The notes under the pieces were generated by a model. That model was not told the DNA's origin, searched no databases, and saw only the letters and a program-made list of their open reading frames with translations. A program made the translations under genes and the position numbers. Shown here piece after piece: positions 22,298 through 33,453 of a DNA stretch of 33,925 nt. Source of the DNA: Paraglomus occultum (Eukaryota; Glomeromycota; Glomeromycetes; Paraglomerales; Paraglomeraceae); the NCBI GenBank assembly GCA_910592205.1, contig CAJVPJ010000221.1:1-33925 (forward strand). Reading direction: 5' to 3'. Positions within the stretch are counted from its first letter, which is position 1. The number at the start of each line of letters is the position of its first letter.

Positions 22298-25200
22298 TTA
22301 ACTCTCAACACCATTACAACTCGTATGATCCTGCTGTTCATCATTGCCTTTCATGAGCAATTTATTAATTTTATCCAACTCACCCAATGCGAGTTGATTT
22401 GCAGGATCAAGCGTGAGCGCCTTTTCCAAGTCAGACCGAGCCAAACCAAATTCTCCCATTGCCCTATATGTAGCACCTCGCTCGCAAAATCCAAACACAC
22501 TTTCCGGCTCGACTTGTAACGCCTTGTCGAGATCTCTCAGCGCCTCGTCATAACACCCAAGTATACCGTATATACCTCCTCGATGAATCAATGCCTCGTT
22601 TTGATATCGAACATCAAAGTCATCTTCGGGTTCGTACTGAAGCGCTTGATTGAAATTGCTCAGAGCCTTGTCGTATTTTTCAAGCGACCTGTACACTGCT
22701 CCACGAGCAACAAGCGGAAACCAATGTTCGTTCTGTACTATTAAAGCCTTGTCAAGATCCTGTAGCGCCTTTTGATAATTGCCAAGAGCGTGATTCACTT
22801 GCGCGCGATAACATAGAGCCCATACATGGTTAGGCTCAAGGTTGACCGCCTTGTCGAGGTCTATTAGCGCTTCCTCGTATCTGTGTAGTAATCGATAGAC
22901 GTTACCTCGACAACGCAGAGTAAAGCTGTTGTCGGGTTCGAGCGCAATCGCATCGTTAAGGTCAGCCAGTGCGTTCTCGTATTTTTCCAGCATTTGGTAT
23001 ACTTGAGCTCGACTGTTTAGCGCAAACGCGTCATCGGGTTCTGCTTCTATTGCTTTGCACAAATCGGCCAAAGCCTCTTCATATCGTCCTTGCATTCTAT
23101 GTACATTTCCTCTTATTCGCAGAGCAAACGCATTATCCGGCTCTAATTCTAGCGCTTTCGTTAGATCCTTGAGCGCTTCTCCATAAAGTCCCATCATTCG
23201 GTAGGCTGCTCCTCTTATCCTTAGTGCGAACGTATTACTCGGTTCAATTTTTAACGCTTGATTGAGATTCGCTAGCGCTTCGTCGTATCTTCCTAGGATA
23301 CGATATACTTCTCCTCTATTTCCGAGGGCAAACGCATCGTCTGGTTGCAGTCGCAATGCCTTGTCCAAATCACCCAGCGCGTCTTCATAGTATCCCATCA
23401 TTCGAAACACTTCCCCTCTATTCTTTAATGCAAGTGGATTGTCCGGTTCAATCTCAAGAGCCTTGTCCAAATCAGCCAACGCCTCATCAAATCTCTTTAA
23501 CGATCTGTATATCTCACTCCTGTTTCCCAGCGCAAACACGTTTTCAGGTTCCTGTCTCAAAGCCCAGTCAAGATCGACAAGCGCCTCTTCATGTCTGTTC
23601 AACACTCTAAACACTTCGCCTCTACTTGCTCGAGCAGATGTGTCATTCGGTTCGAGTTCGAGAGCCTTGTTTAAATCGACCAGAGCGTCTTCGAATCTGT
23701 TCAACATGTAGTAAACACGACTTCGCGTGCGAAGAGCAAAGCCATTGGCGGGTTTTATTTCTAGAGCACTGTCCAGATCTGCGAGCGCCTCCTCGTAGCA
23801 TTCCAGCATGTAATACACTCTGCCGCGCGTGCTGAGCGCAAAGGTGTCGTCGGGCTTGAGTACTATCGCAGTGTCGAGATCGTCCAGTGCCTCGTCGTAT
23901 CGTTCGAGCAGTCGGTATACGTCACCTCTTGTGCGTAGAGCAAACGAATCGTGCGGTTTGATTTTTTGTGCTTTTTGTAGATCGGTCAGCGATTCGTCGT
24001 ATTGACCCAGTCGACAATATACAGCAGCGCGTATTCTAAACGCAAACGCGTTTTGTGGATCTAATTGCAAAGATCTATTGACGTCGGCTAATGCCTTGTC
24101 GTATTGACCCAATTTCCGATATAGTTCTCCCCTGTCTCTTAGTATCAACGCATCGTCGGAATTTAACCTCAACGCGTGATTCATGTCTTCTAATGCTTCG
24201 TCGTATTTGCCCAATAGACCATACACAGATCCCCTATATCTCAGTGCAAATGCATTGTCTTTTTCCAGCTCCAATACCTTGTTAAGATCTTCCAACACAT
24301 TCTCGTACGCGGCAAGACGATAAAATACCGCCCCTCTCTTTGTCAAGGCAAAGATGTTTTTAGGGTCCAATTCCAAGGCAGCGGCAAAATCATCAAGCGC
24401 ATCCTCCAGCCTGTCCATCAAATAATACACTTCTCCACGATCGCCCAATGCAATGACATCATCTGGTTTTAATTCCAACGCCTTGTTTAGATCGTCGATA
24501 GCCTTTTCGTATTTTTCCACGCTGCAATACACTTCGCCTCTGGTTCTCAGTGCAAACTGATCTTTAGGATCGATTTTCAAACACTTGTTCAAATCATTTA
24601 AAGCTTCACTGAGCTTTCCCATCATCCTGTATACTGCGCCTCTTCCCGCTAGAGTGAAACTGTCATTTGGTTTTATCTTGAGCGATTTAGTAAAATCTTC
24701 AAGTGCTTCGTTGTATCTGTCCAATTCTTGATACAAGTCACCTCGTTTACCAAGCGCTTCTGCGTTGCGTGGATCCAGTTCTATTGCGTTATCGAGACAT
24801 TCGAGTGCGAGATCGAGGTCATTGAGGGTGATGTAGCCCTCAGAGAGAGAAATAAGAAGCGAAATGTCATTTGGGTTCTCGCGAAGTGCTTCTACGGTGC
24901 GAGTGAGTGCTACACGTTGATCTGATTTGGGGTCTGGAGAGTCGGAAATTGATGGCGGTGTGGACGAATCTGTAGACGTGGTGGTATCCTGTGCAAAATG
25001 GTACAAGTGATTTTAATAAAAATAGGTGTTTTTGATGCGAAAAACAAGAGCTTTTTGTATGTAGGCAAAGAGAATTTTGGCGAATCAAACGTAATTCTGA
25101 GGTAGTGGGAACGGGAATCGAGAATCGAGGGATTGTGTTCTTTTATTGAACAGAAAACTTTTATATGCAATACCGTTACCACTCCTGTTTACTCTGTTGC

Positions 25201-25348
25201 CTAGCAAACGTTGTTGGAGTTTACATACGTCAAAACTGCTCAAATCATCAGTGGCAAACCCTTCGTTTGTTTGCTCACCCGTCTTTCCATTTATTATAAT
25301 TTCTTCTATTCCTTCGTTGGCAATCGTTATTGATTCTCTCACAACCAT
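22298..25348 (-). CDS. Giant tetratricopeptide-repeat protein, 24 TPRs
   Basis: Exon 1 is 25348-25229 (40 codons) and exon 2 is 24988-22298 (896 codons plus stop), joined in phase 0 at GAC|GAT; total 936 aa. Exon 1 gives an acidic leader (MVVRESITIANEGIEEIIIN). Exon 2 opens with a Ser/Thr/Pro-rich linker (DTTTSTDSSTPPSISDSP). From about residue 75, 24 canonical 34-residue TPRs follow almost without gaps (typical unit: AFALRIRG.VYRMLGRYDEAL, then .DLDKALELEPDD). The only insertion is about eight residues (DFDVRYQN) after repeat 22. A short charged tail follows. There is no kinase, J or other catalytic domain. TPR solenoids bind partner proteins; the partner is unknown. The coding DNA is visibly GC-richer than its flanks. 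Confidence 0.9.
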
Positions 25349-27779
25349 TGTTTACTTGTAAAAAGAATAGAGGTTAATTATGTGCAATCTCTCTTTTGTC
25401 GTAATGAATCATGTCGAGACTTACGTTTTTCAATTAAATTGAACAATTAAATCATCAATAAATTAGCGCAAAAAAAGACGTATAATGAATAATTGTAAAT
25501 TCTTTATCCAGTAACAAGATGTTATATAGAATGGGATATTTTGGGGGATGGTTTTCACTCTTTGGACAGTCTTTGTTAGTCACTCGGTTTTATAAGAGAA
25601 CGAGTATGGAGAGAGAGAGAGCACGTTGAGCAGAACAACACCCCTTGGAATGATTTCAATGTTAATTTATGATTGGATAAATAAGGAGAGTGAAATTTGT
25701 AGTGTTACATTTCATTTCCAGTTGAGGCAGGAAATGAGCCGATGAAAAAACGACGGGGGAAATACTCGTGATGTGAATGTTGGGATATTTGTTACATCAA
25801 ATTTGGAAATGGTTGCTATTATTATTACAATCATTGTTTGTCAATTTATTAATTTGTATTGGTTTCTATTTTTACGTACATTCTTAAGACATGCAGTCTT
25901 GTAACTCTGTTTCGATCATCCCTGATTATTTCGTTTCAGCATACAATTATAATGCCACAAATAGACAAACTATACAAACTACTCATTTCTCTCATTGATG
26001 CATTGTTTCTTGGTCATGGATCTATTTTTAGCGACTTTCTGCATGACGTTGCGAGTATGCCATTGACTTATGCAATGCTGATCAATTGTTGAAAGCAAGA
26101 TGCTGTACCTTTATGTCATAAAGCGACAACAAAATAAACACGTTTTATTGCTCGACTTGTTGTAATTGTAAACGTAAGTGTAATACTATTTATTTTCCAA
26201 GCGTCTTACAATGTGCCAAAGCATCCCCCCTTTTCTAAATGCAATAATGTCCCATTTCCTCAAACAACGCTAGAATCGGTTTAAAAGACGAAAGTTTACG
26301 CCACTATTGCGTCCCTTTATTATACCGGCTCGGCTCGGCACGGAAGTCTGTTACCGCACGCTATTAAAAGCAAACCCCCCTTTATGAAAAAACAACTAAC
26401 GTGCTTACACTTGATTAGATAGCTTTGAGCGTTGCATAAAATCATTCTTATCACTTGTCAGATATTTATTATGATGTCGTATGCGAGTGCGTCTATGAGT
26501 GTTTGTGAGTGTTTATATGTGCTTTGTTAGAAGCGGCGTTGCTAATTTATAGTCAAATTAACAATTTATCATAATCCTATGTTAGTATGCTGACGTTTGA
26601 ATTGTCTGACTATTAATCATTGTCTAAAATAATTATACGTTGTTCTTTTTCTAGATAGATTTATTATTTTGTATAAACTCACATTCGTATGCTATTTCTT
26701 TCACAGTTGTACGTTACAAATTCTGTCCAGCATCTTATTAGTTACGACATAAAAGAATAGATCATATAATTGACTCCTCTATAAGCACATTATACAAAGG
26801 TACATCATATTTAAGAACCGATTGAATTTGTAAAAAAAGCCTCCATGTAGTTTACAACATTTATAAGTACATTTCAACAAAAGTTGCATTGTTTCCACAA
26901 TATGCACACGTTACGTAACCACATTAAATAAGTTTAACTAAAAGTATACTTTCACTATGCAGAAACACGTGCATTTAACGCTTTTTATTATCGAGTTCCA
27001 AGTTGTGAAAAACATTAGATTTAATTTACACTATTGAACTAAAATATAATATGACGCCTTTATTATAACAGTCATCGTATCTATTTTAGACTTTTCCATT
27101 GTGAACACAAATTGCATACCTGTTACATTAAATGGCTAGTCTTCAATTTTACCAAATGCATGTCAGATTGAACCTTTCAGCGTATATAGTAATGTTGCAA
27201 CTAAATTGAGTTATATAAACAACATTTTCTAATGCTAAATCATATATCAACTTGTTACGCTTAATACTTACGTATCTACAAACCAAATTTGCCAGTCGGT
27301 TAAGTCTGCTTTGAATTTACACTTGTAGAAGTATGTCCATAGAATTTATTTACACAAGTTTTTTAGAACTATTATAGACGAAGCCTCTATCATTGTACGT
27401 TGATGTAGTGTCATGAGAAAGTCCTAATACAAAATACAGTCGGTCATGCATATAAGCAATTTCTTAGGACCATAAATATAACGATAAATGTTTTTATTGA
27501 CAGGCAATCAGTGATTAAGGTTTGAAAAGCAAAGAGTGCCACATTTTAACAATAATAATAAATCAAGCATGAACAAAAAGTTTGTTTATAAAAGTCTTTT
27601 TTCCATTACACGTTGTTCAAATACTAATGTGAATACTCTAAATATTGTTTGCCAATTTGCAACCTGACTTGTTAATTAAAACATTAGTAATCCTTCTTCA
27701 GTGTGTTACTACACTTTAGTAATCCTAAACGTGATATTGAAGTTTAAACTTATCCAAAAATTTCCACGAAAACTAAAAA
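25349..27779. other. Gene-poor stretch, about 2.4 kb
   Basis: No frame here shows family motifs or consistent splice partners. It is AT-rich, with a short (GA)n at 25609-25621 and a GC-rich patch near 26325-26345 (GGCTCGGCTCGGCACGG). The end near 25349 is the TPR gene promoter. I saw no tRNA-like box B. Confidence 0.5.
25609..25621 (+). repeat. Short (GA)n microsatellite
   Basis: About six to seven GA units upstream of the TPR gene. Confidence 0.6.
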
Positions 27780-28649
27780 TTATCGAGTCCAAACGTGCTT
27801 TCTTTCGATACTACACCCTCTACTTTCAAATGGATTCCGTTTGCAGTTCGAGCACACTAATTTAGCAAAATCAATTCTTCTTATTTCTGAATGGCATTTT
27901 GGATCGGCCATCCTTGGATCGGTTTCCTCGGTACAATTTTTGCATTTAAGTTTTCTAAACGCAAGCACAATCGGATGATTGACATGGCGTTCCATCAACG
28001 ACCTGTACTTTGCAAAAATTCGTTCCGGTTCAGATATTTTGAAGATATTATGATCGTTGTTCATGGTATCGCTGGTCAATATTCGATAAAACTCTTGTTT
28101 ACGCTCGCTGAGACTTTCGAATAGACAAATGTCAAAGTATCTAGTATTCTTAAAAAACTTCTCATTCGCGTCTAGCTCACAATAATATTTTTGTTTGTAA
28201 ATTTCTTTAGCAATCTCTTTAGCAGCAGCTATAGGACCTTCTCCGCGTTCATCGCCTTTTGTAACGATGATAACGTTATCCCATACATTACCATTATAGT
28301 CTCGCGCAACAGCTTCTATAAACCTTGCTTGACGTTTAAGCGAGGCAGTTGGTTTACAATCGCATGCCACAAACCACAAAATGGTTGTAATGTTGGATAT
28401 TTTTCCCCTCAACATCTTAAGTAAAATCGAGCGCATGATTTTATCATCAGTTTTTTCTTCGTAACAATTGTTAAATCCAGGTGTATCCACGTAGACACTC
28501 CCGTTTCCAATATCGTAAAACATAACTTTATAGGTTGTGGACTTGGTTACATGACTAACTCTTGCATCTTTTGCGCCAAAAATTGTTGCAGTAAAACTTT
28601 TTCCGAGGCCAGTGTCTCCGATTGCAAGAATGCATTCATTTCGTAGTGA
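27780..28649 (-). CDS. AIG1-type GTPase domain (3' part of the kinase-GTPase locus)
   Basis: One exon, 28649-27780, encodes 289 residues. The acceptor before 28649 pairs in phase with the donor at 28732 of the upstream kinase exon. The Walker A/G1 motif is GDTGLGKS, followed by FTATIFGAKDARVSHVTKST. G3 is VDTPGF, and IIVTKGD fits the region of G4. This is the AIG1/GIMAP/Toc34-like group of septin-related GTPases, which often act at membranes or in defence-like responses. The C-terminal 60 residues are Cys-rich (CKNC, KCH, CSNC, then GC), a probable metal-binding tail as in other Glomeromycotina AIG1 proteins. No convincing independent start is seen: the ATG at 28770 is out of frame after splicing. 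So the domain is probably translated as a kinase fusion, or the locus is decaying. Confidence 0.82.
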   Translation of the reverse strand, partial: SLRNECILAIGDTGLGKSFTATIFGAKDARVSHVTKSTTYKVMFYDIGNGSVYVDTPGFNNCYEEKTDDKIMRSILLKMLRGKISNITTILWFVACDCKPTASLKRQARFIEAVARDYNGNVWDNVIIVTKGDERGEGPIAAAKEIAKEIYKQKYYCELDANEKFFKNTRYFDICLFESLSERKQEFYRILTSDTMNNDHNIFKISEPERIFAKYRSLMERHVNHPIVLAFRKLKCKNCTEETDPRMADPKCHSEIRRIDFAKLVCSNCKRNPFESRGCSIERKHVWTR

Positions 28650-28732
28650 CTGAATGATTTTATATTACATCTATTAGCATTTTTCAAACAACGTGTCTTT
28701 TAAATAATTTCTATTACTATGATAAGACTTAC

Positions 28733-29808
28733 TGCTACGCTCATTATCTTGTTTAACCTGTGATAACATTGTTCACTGGACGGTCGTTTTTTTTGAATCG
28801 CCGTCCCAGCATTCAGTATACAAACTTATATACTTCTCTGGTGTGCCTGGAATCACATCATGACGACCACCACTCCGTCTATAAAGTTTAATGTCAGATA
28901 TACTGTCCAATTCACTGCATGGATATTTTCGACTGGATATTTCCCATAAAATAATCCCAAAGCTAAAAATATCAGATTTTTCGTCTCGTTTATAATCATC
29001 GTCGTCGCTAAAGCATTTAGGATCGAGGTACGCACAAGTTCCTCGGTGCTCTGATACTGAGTCAGATTTTTTTTGTAATATTTTTTCAGATGTCCCAAAA
29101 TCCGCAATCTTGGCCGTCTTTCCATGAATTAATACATTGTTCGAAGACTTGTAATACGTAAGCAATGTCAGCACATAAGTAAAATAATCGTATTAATAGA
29201 TAATACACTTACTAAATCCTTATGCAGGATTCCCAACTTGTGAATATATGTCAGTCCCTTAATGATATCGAATCCGAGTTGATAGTTGTCACGCCAATCT
29301 AATTTGATAGTTTTCGTCGATAAGTATTTCCGTAATGAACCATTGTCGGCATAATCGAAGACCATCAAGTATCTTCCATCAGTATCTATTGAAAGGTCGA
29401 AAGGGTATTATGTTTATGCCCATTTCTAATACATTGAAAGTTTGAACTGTTACCTATACTAAAGCCAAGGAATCCGATAATGTTGGGATGTTCATTTACA
29501 CTATGATGGATCTTGACCTAGAACGGAGTGTTATAATAAACAAAGCATAAGAACCACTGTTCCGTAGACTGTAGCGGAAATTTCCTTCACATGTTATTAC
29601 AAACCTCTTTTACATAGCACTCAAAGGACTCGTCTTCGTCCAAATGATCGATCATTTTGTATGCGACAGTGATGCCCGATGTTGCTACTTGTGCTCTGGA
29701 AACTATACCAAATGCACCATGGCCCACGCAGTGTCTATCGAGTAAGCCAGCATAAGGATAGAATTTAACGTTCTCTTTCAACCATTTTTTATCGTTGGCG
29801 TGCGCCAT
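28733..29808 (-). CDS. TKL-type protein kinase (5' part of kinase-AIG1 locus, frameshifted at its end)
   Basis: Exons are 29808-29605, 29517-29454, 29385-29213 and 29147-28733. The kinase core is complete: glycine loop GHGAFG (29-34), catalytic Lys in VAYKM (K51), HKDLSSNN (144-151, HKD in place of HRD), DFG at 163-165, and CAYLDPKCF in the activation segment. DIFSFGIILWEIS and YISLYTECWDGDSKK follow. The family then expects an RPS-type motif. As sequenced, eight A residues (T8 on plus, 28787-28794) give KKTTVQ and a stop at 28773-28775, for 271 aa. Read with seven A residues, the frame gives KKRPSSEQCYHRLNKIMS and reaches the donor at 28732 in phase 0 for the AIG1 exon, for about 574 aa in total. 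The cause may be a sequencing error, a real mutation or slippage. Confidence 0.85.
28787..28794 (-). other. A8 homopolymer at the kinase frameshift
   Basis: A run of eight T on the plus strand (A8 in the gene). One base fewer restores both the conserved kinase C-terminal motif and the splice phase into the AIG1 exon. Such runs are classic sites of sequencing error and of polymerase or ribosome slippage. Confidence 0.8.
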
Positions 29809-31118
29809 TTTTTATCAGTCAGTGGTTATTGTTGTTTCGTAAATTGATGTCACTGGTTGTGTTACATATACTAGGAAACGGGAGTCCGGAGCGGTCAATT
29901 TTAGTACTTCACATATTAATATTAGTATCACAGTCATTGGTCGAGATCATGTGCCCGGACAGAGAAATTCATGTGATCGAAATTTTTTCATAGAGCGTCA
30001 GTAAATTTTCCCGTTCTGTACGTTCACAATTTTTAATCTCGTTAAGCTAAATGTCGGCATCCACGTTCATCACTTGACGCACGATCTTAACCTGATACGT
30101 CGATTACACCATTAATATTAAGCACTAACCCTAATTACTTTTTTTGGTAAGGTTTTTGGAAATTTTATACGACCAACTTTATATGTTCCCCATCGTACCT
30201 CCGCCCACCCTCCTCCCTCGGAATCATGCATCTATTTATAAGAAATGAACAAACGTGACGCAGTATTTATTCTATCGACAAACTTTAAAATAAAAAATAT
30301 TATTAATTATAATTTCTCTCTTGATGAAAAGTAATAAAATAAATAATGGTATAATAAATAGTGATCGAACACGTTAATTGCTATCATATAATAACTTTTC
30401 CAAGATTAAGCCCTGTCTACTATTTTTTTTCTTTAATCCTTTCTGCTTTTTGTTTCAAGAAAAAAACAAACAAAGTATAACCAATAGTAAAAAAGCTAGT
30501 CTCAACCCAGTGATTGCTTCGCCGATATCGATATATTATCAAAATTAGTTTAATAATATTACTTAATTGCCGATTCATTAGTTTTTTCCATATGATTGTA
30601 CTCGTCATATTAGTGTCACCACTAGATCATTAATTGTTACGTGAGCGTCACATTGTCAGAATTACGCTACTTTGTCCATATTATTTCCTAATCTACCGAT
30701 AACGGCTGCACCTGCCTTTTTTTCAATGAGAACATAGTTATATAAATCTGTTCATATATTTTTATTACTGATAATTACAGACCTTTCTCAAAATAAGCTA
30801 TGTTATGTCATAAATACGTTATTATTACTGGTATACTGCCGATAGTTACTGACATGTTGTAAACAACAATCGCTACGTTATAGTTTTATTTAAAAAGAAT
30901 TCCCTGATCAATGTATTGTATATTGTTATCATACAAGGTATATATAAAAGTCTCCAACGAATAAACATTCTCGTACCTCATTATTAATTAACTAATAAAT
31001 TAAATGTCTCGCGTTATCGATGTCTTTCTCTCGATGCAAACGAAACGGTCTTCAATATGATAATCCATGGCCTACGCATGTCGATAAAACGATGCTGTGT
31101 CTGCTTACGAACCATCCG
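29809..31118. other. Gene-poor stretch upstream of the kinase gene
   Basis: About 1.3 kb, AT-rich, with no recognised coding region. It includes the kinase promoter, a short CTAACCCTAA at 30125-30134 and one copy of a dispersed repeat at 30514-30550. Confidence 0.5.
30514..30550. repeat. Dispersed short repeat, copy 1
   Basis: TTGCTTCGCCGATAT...ATCAAAATTAGTT occurs here and again at 31711-31741, with about 6 bp extra in this copy. On the minus strand both copies read LIL(I/M).YRRS, so they may be remnants of the same exon or element. Confidence 0.5.
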
Positions 31119-31541
31119 CTAAATAGCAACAAGAAAATAACAGTTATTCGTATCGGCGTCCTTGCACTGCACTATGTAGAATTCTGAACCATCCTTACTA
31201 ACGACGACTTTGCACAATTTCCATGTTCTCACGCTCACGCTTGCTAGATCCTTCATTCGACAAAATGGATAATTAGAGACAAAACCATTAGATACCCTTT
31301 CGAATTGTCTTCCTGAAACATCACTTACTTTACACCCAAATGATTCAACAAAATTGCGGTATGCAGTGGTTGCAAGTCTCATCCTGACGGACGGCTAAGT
31401 CATAGGGCTTGCCTCAATACCAGCATGTGACGAAGACGTTCCGTACGCGAAAAGAAAATATTACTCACCTGTTTATCTTCCTGCCAGTTTGGGTCTCGAT
31501 CTTGCAGGAGCTAATCCATTCGTCGAATATTAATATCGAAC
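31119..31541 (-). CDS. Hypothetical protein, two C-terminal exons
   Basis: The last exon (31383-31119) encodes MRLATTAYRNFVESFGCK through to DTNNCYFLVAI and a stop. It is preceded by an acceptor (CGTCCGTCAG). The upstream open stretch from about 31541 to 31469 (FDEWISSCKIETQTGRKIN) ends in a strong donor AG|GTGAGT, and the two join in phase 2 without a stop. The 5' end is not resolved, since no ATG exists in the upstream exon frame. I do not recognise the family. Support rests only on splice phase and coding-like composition, so it could be a relic. Confidence 0.35.
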
Positions 31542-31710
31542 TTTAACAGGACAAATGGGATATTCAAAAAATAAGAGAACATTGATCCTATATTCGGGCA
31601 TGCTAGGCACTGTCTCACAACAAGCAGATTTGTCCCGCTCCTGATAATCGCTGGTATCATCCCTCATTACAGCGAAATAACTCTTATTGAGTTGCCTATC
31701 ATTTTTTAGC

Positions 31711-31741
31711 TTGCTTCGCCGATATACCATCAAAATTAGTT
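31711..31741. repeat. Dispersed short repeat, copy 2
   Basis: Second copy of the repeat at 30514-30550 (TTGCTTCGCCGATATACC, then ATCAAAATTAGTT), in the same orientation about 1.2 kb away. Confidence 0.5.
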
Positions 31742-31799
31742 CCGACCCATTATTAATTTTCTCTAAATACAGTATATTATCAGCAAACAATTAATAAAC

Positions 31800-32640
31800 A
31801 CACACCCATTAACAGACCTATCCTATTAGTGAAAATAAGCATTAAGGTTATAAAATACGTCACAAACATTTTCCCTGACGTCCCACTTATCTCGACCACT
31901 TATACGATTGAATGTCATATACAGTAAACATAAATAAAACTATACGTCACATTCGGTATACGTTACGACTTTATAACGTAAGAAACCTAAACTCATACAC
32001 CACTTTCTTTGCAAACCAATGAGACTATTCCTTCAAAATTCACAACTGATTGACGTAAACTCAACTAATGTATCGCATAACGATAACATAAAAATAAAAC
32101 TACAAGTCGCTCTCACTCCAAATCACAACAATAAAGCCAAACTCAACCAATAAATTACAGAAAACCTTTCCACATGAAAATCAACAAAACGCTACAACGT
32201 CTTATTTTTTAAATCGTACTCACATACTATAATATGCGTAAGAATTCTATGGTGGAAAAGTAGATGTATATGAGAACAAGTTATGCCTCGAACTACACAA
32301 CTTCGAATTTATATCAAACACCCAATCCATACACTATTTTCTCCACCAACTCTACAAACTCATCTCCTTACCCAACCACTCCATCATCAGCATCAGAAAA
32401 GAGATTCCTTCTGTACATCTCACTAATAAAATAACGAACGCAAACGGTCAGTCCAAAAAGCTCAAGACAATCAAAAATGAAAATAAAGAAACGAGCCAAG
32501 AGACGGCTACATCTGCTCCATCCAATCTCAATGACTCCTCTACTGAAACCAACAACCAAACAACCCTCTTCAAACCCGACCGTCTCGTCAACCACGCACA
32601 AGACAACTACGTTCTTCTAAAAAAAATCTGAAATTGCGTC
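31800..32640 (+). other. G-poor, A/C-rich segment with two open frames
   Basis: The plus strand is strikingly poor in G and rich in A and C (for example TCTCCACCAACTCTACAAAC). Two plus-strand open frames lie inside. The first, 32019-32153, starts with ATG (MRLFLQNSQLIDVNSTNVSH; 44 aa). The second is a 129-codon stretch, 32242-32631, without any Met, beginning EFYGGKVDVYENKLCLELHN and ending in a K/N/T/S-rich part. They could be exons of one gene, but I found no convincing splice joining them. They could also be by-products of the skewed composition. Confidence 0.3.
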
Positions 32641-33453
32641 CTCAAAATCAGATTCTTCCCAAACATTGAACTAAACTTGATAACATATCAGGTTGAAATA
32701 CATCTCTCTCTATACCAATAAGTACAATCTTCCAGTACAACAAAATAAAGGGGCGCAGCTCCCTTCCCAAGTAAATTATGTGAATTACATTTAGGAAAAT
32801 AGTCTACGAAATTTGCAAATTCCGTTGCATTGCAGAAAACGGAGGTTGTATTTATGGAGGTGGCATAAAGTATTGCGTCTTTAAGACCTTAAATGTGTAC
32901 TCAATAATAGGAGCTAACAAGACTCGTTTATGACCCCAATAATTTGTCGTTTTGCTGGCGCAACTTTTGAAACACAGTATAAAGTAAGCTATCAAACTGT
33001 TAATGAACAAAGTTGCTCCTTTATTTACATTATTGGGATTTTGTGCCCTGCCATTAAAAACTGGCACATTGATGAATTCAGACAAAAGAAATGGGAATCT
33101 ATTTTTAACATGTCGATTATTACCCTCGCGTGATATACATGTATATGTGCTGATAAGCGTTTACGCTACACCACCCAAGTGCTTGAAACTTGGCAAAAAA
33201 GCTTAGTTATACTCTTATTGCATATTACTTTAGCATGACAAGAACAATAAAGATAAAAGTATTAGAATGTAAACCGCCCGGAAGATGTGTGGACGTACAG
33301 TAATAGGTAAATAAGAAGGACAAAAATCTATAATGGTAATACTAATATGCGTGAAACGATGTACCTGCGGATGTGCGATGTAACACAAGGATATTGAATA
33401 ATGAACGTTTGTTTCAACTTGAAAAGAACTTTTAAACTCAACCACCTGTTACT
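32641..33453. other. Intergenic, no clear gene
   Basis: About 0.8 kb, AT-rich. Overlapping short frames on both strands at 32850-33206 show no reliable family motif. The part near 33453 should be the promoter of the kinase-like gene. Confidence 0.45.

Noticed and set aside
22969..24285. Several plus-strand frames opposite the TPR exon
   Set aside because: Antisense of the TPR coding region, with periodicity that follows the repeats. No independent motifs.
25859..26092. 77-codon frame in the gene-poor stretch
   Set aside because: Leu/Ile-rich frame without a recognisable domain or neighbouring exons; expected by chance in AT-rich DNA.
26325..26345. GC-rich patch considered as an RNA gene
   Set aside because: No cloverleaf, no box A/B pair and no stable longer stem could be seen.
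28733..28770. Separate start codon (ATG at 28770) for an independent AIG1 gene
   Set aside because: After splicing at 28732/28649 this frame hits a stop within a few codons and misses the Walker A frame. The A7 reading of the kinase frame fits instead.
32852..33206. Possible transposase remnant (minus strand ...IIEYTFKVLKTQYF)
   Set aside because: It vaguely resembles the end of Harbinger-type transposases, but there is no DDE triad, no terminal repeats and competing frames on the other strand.
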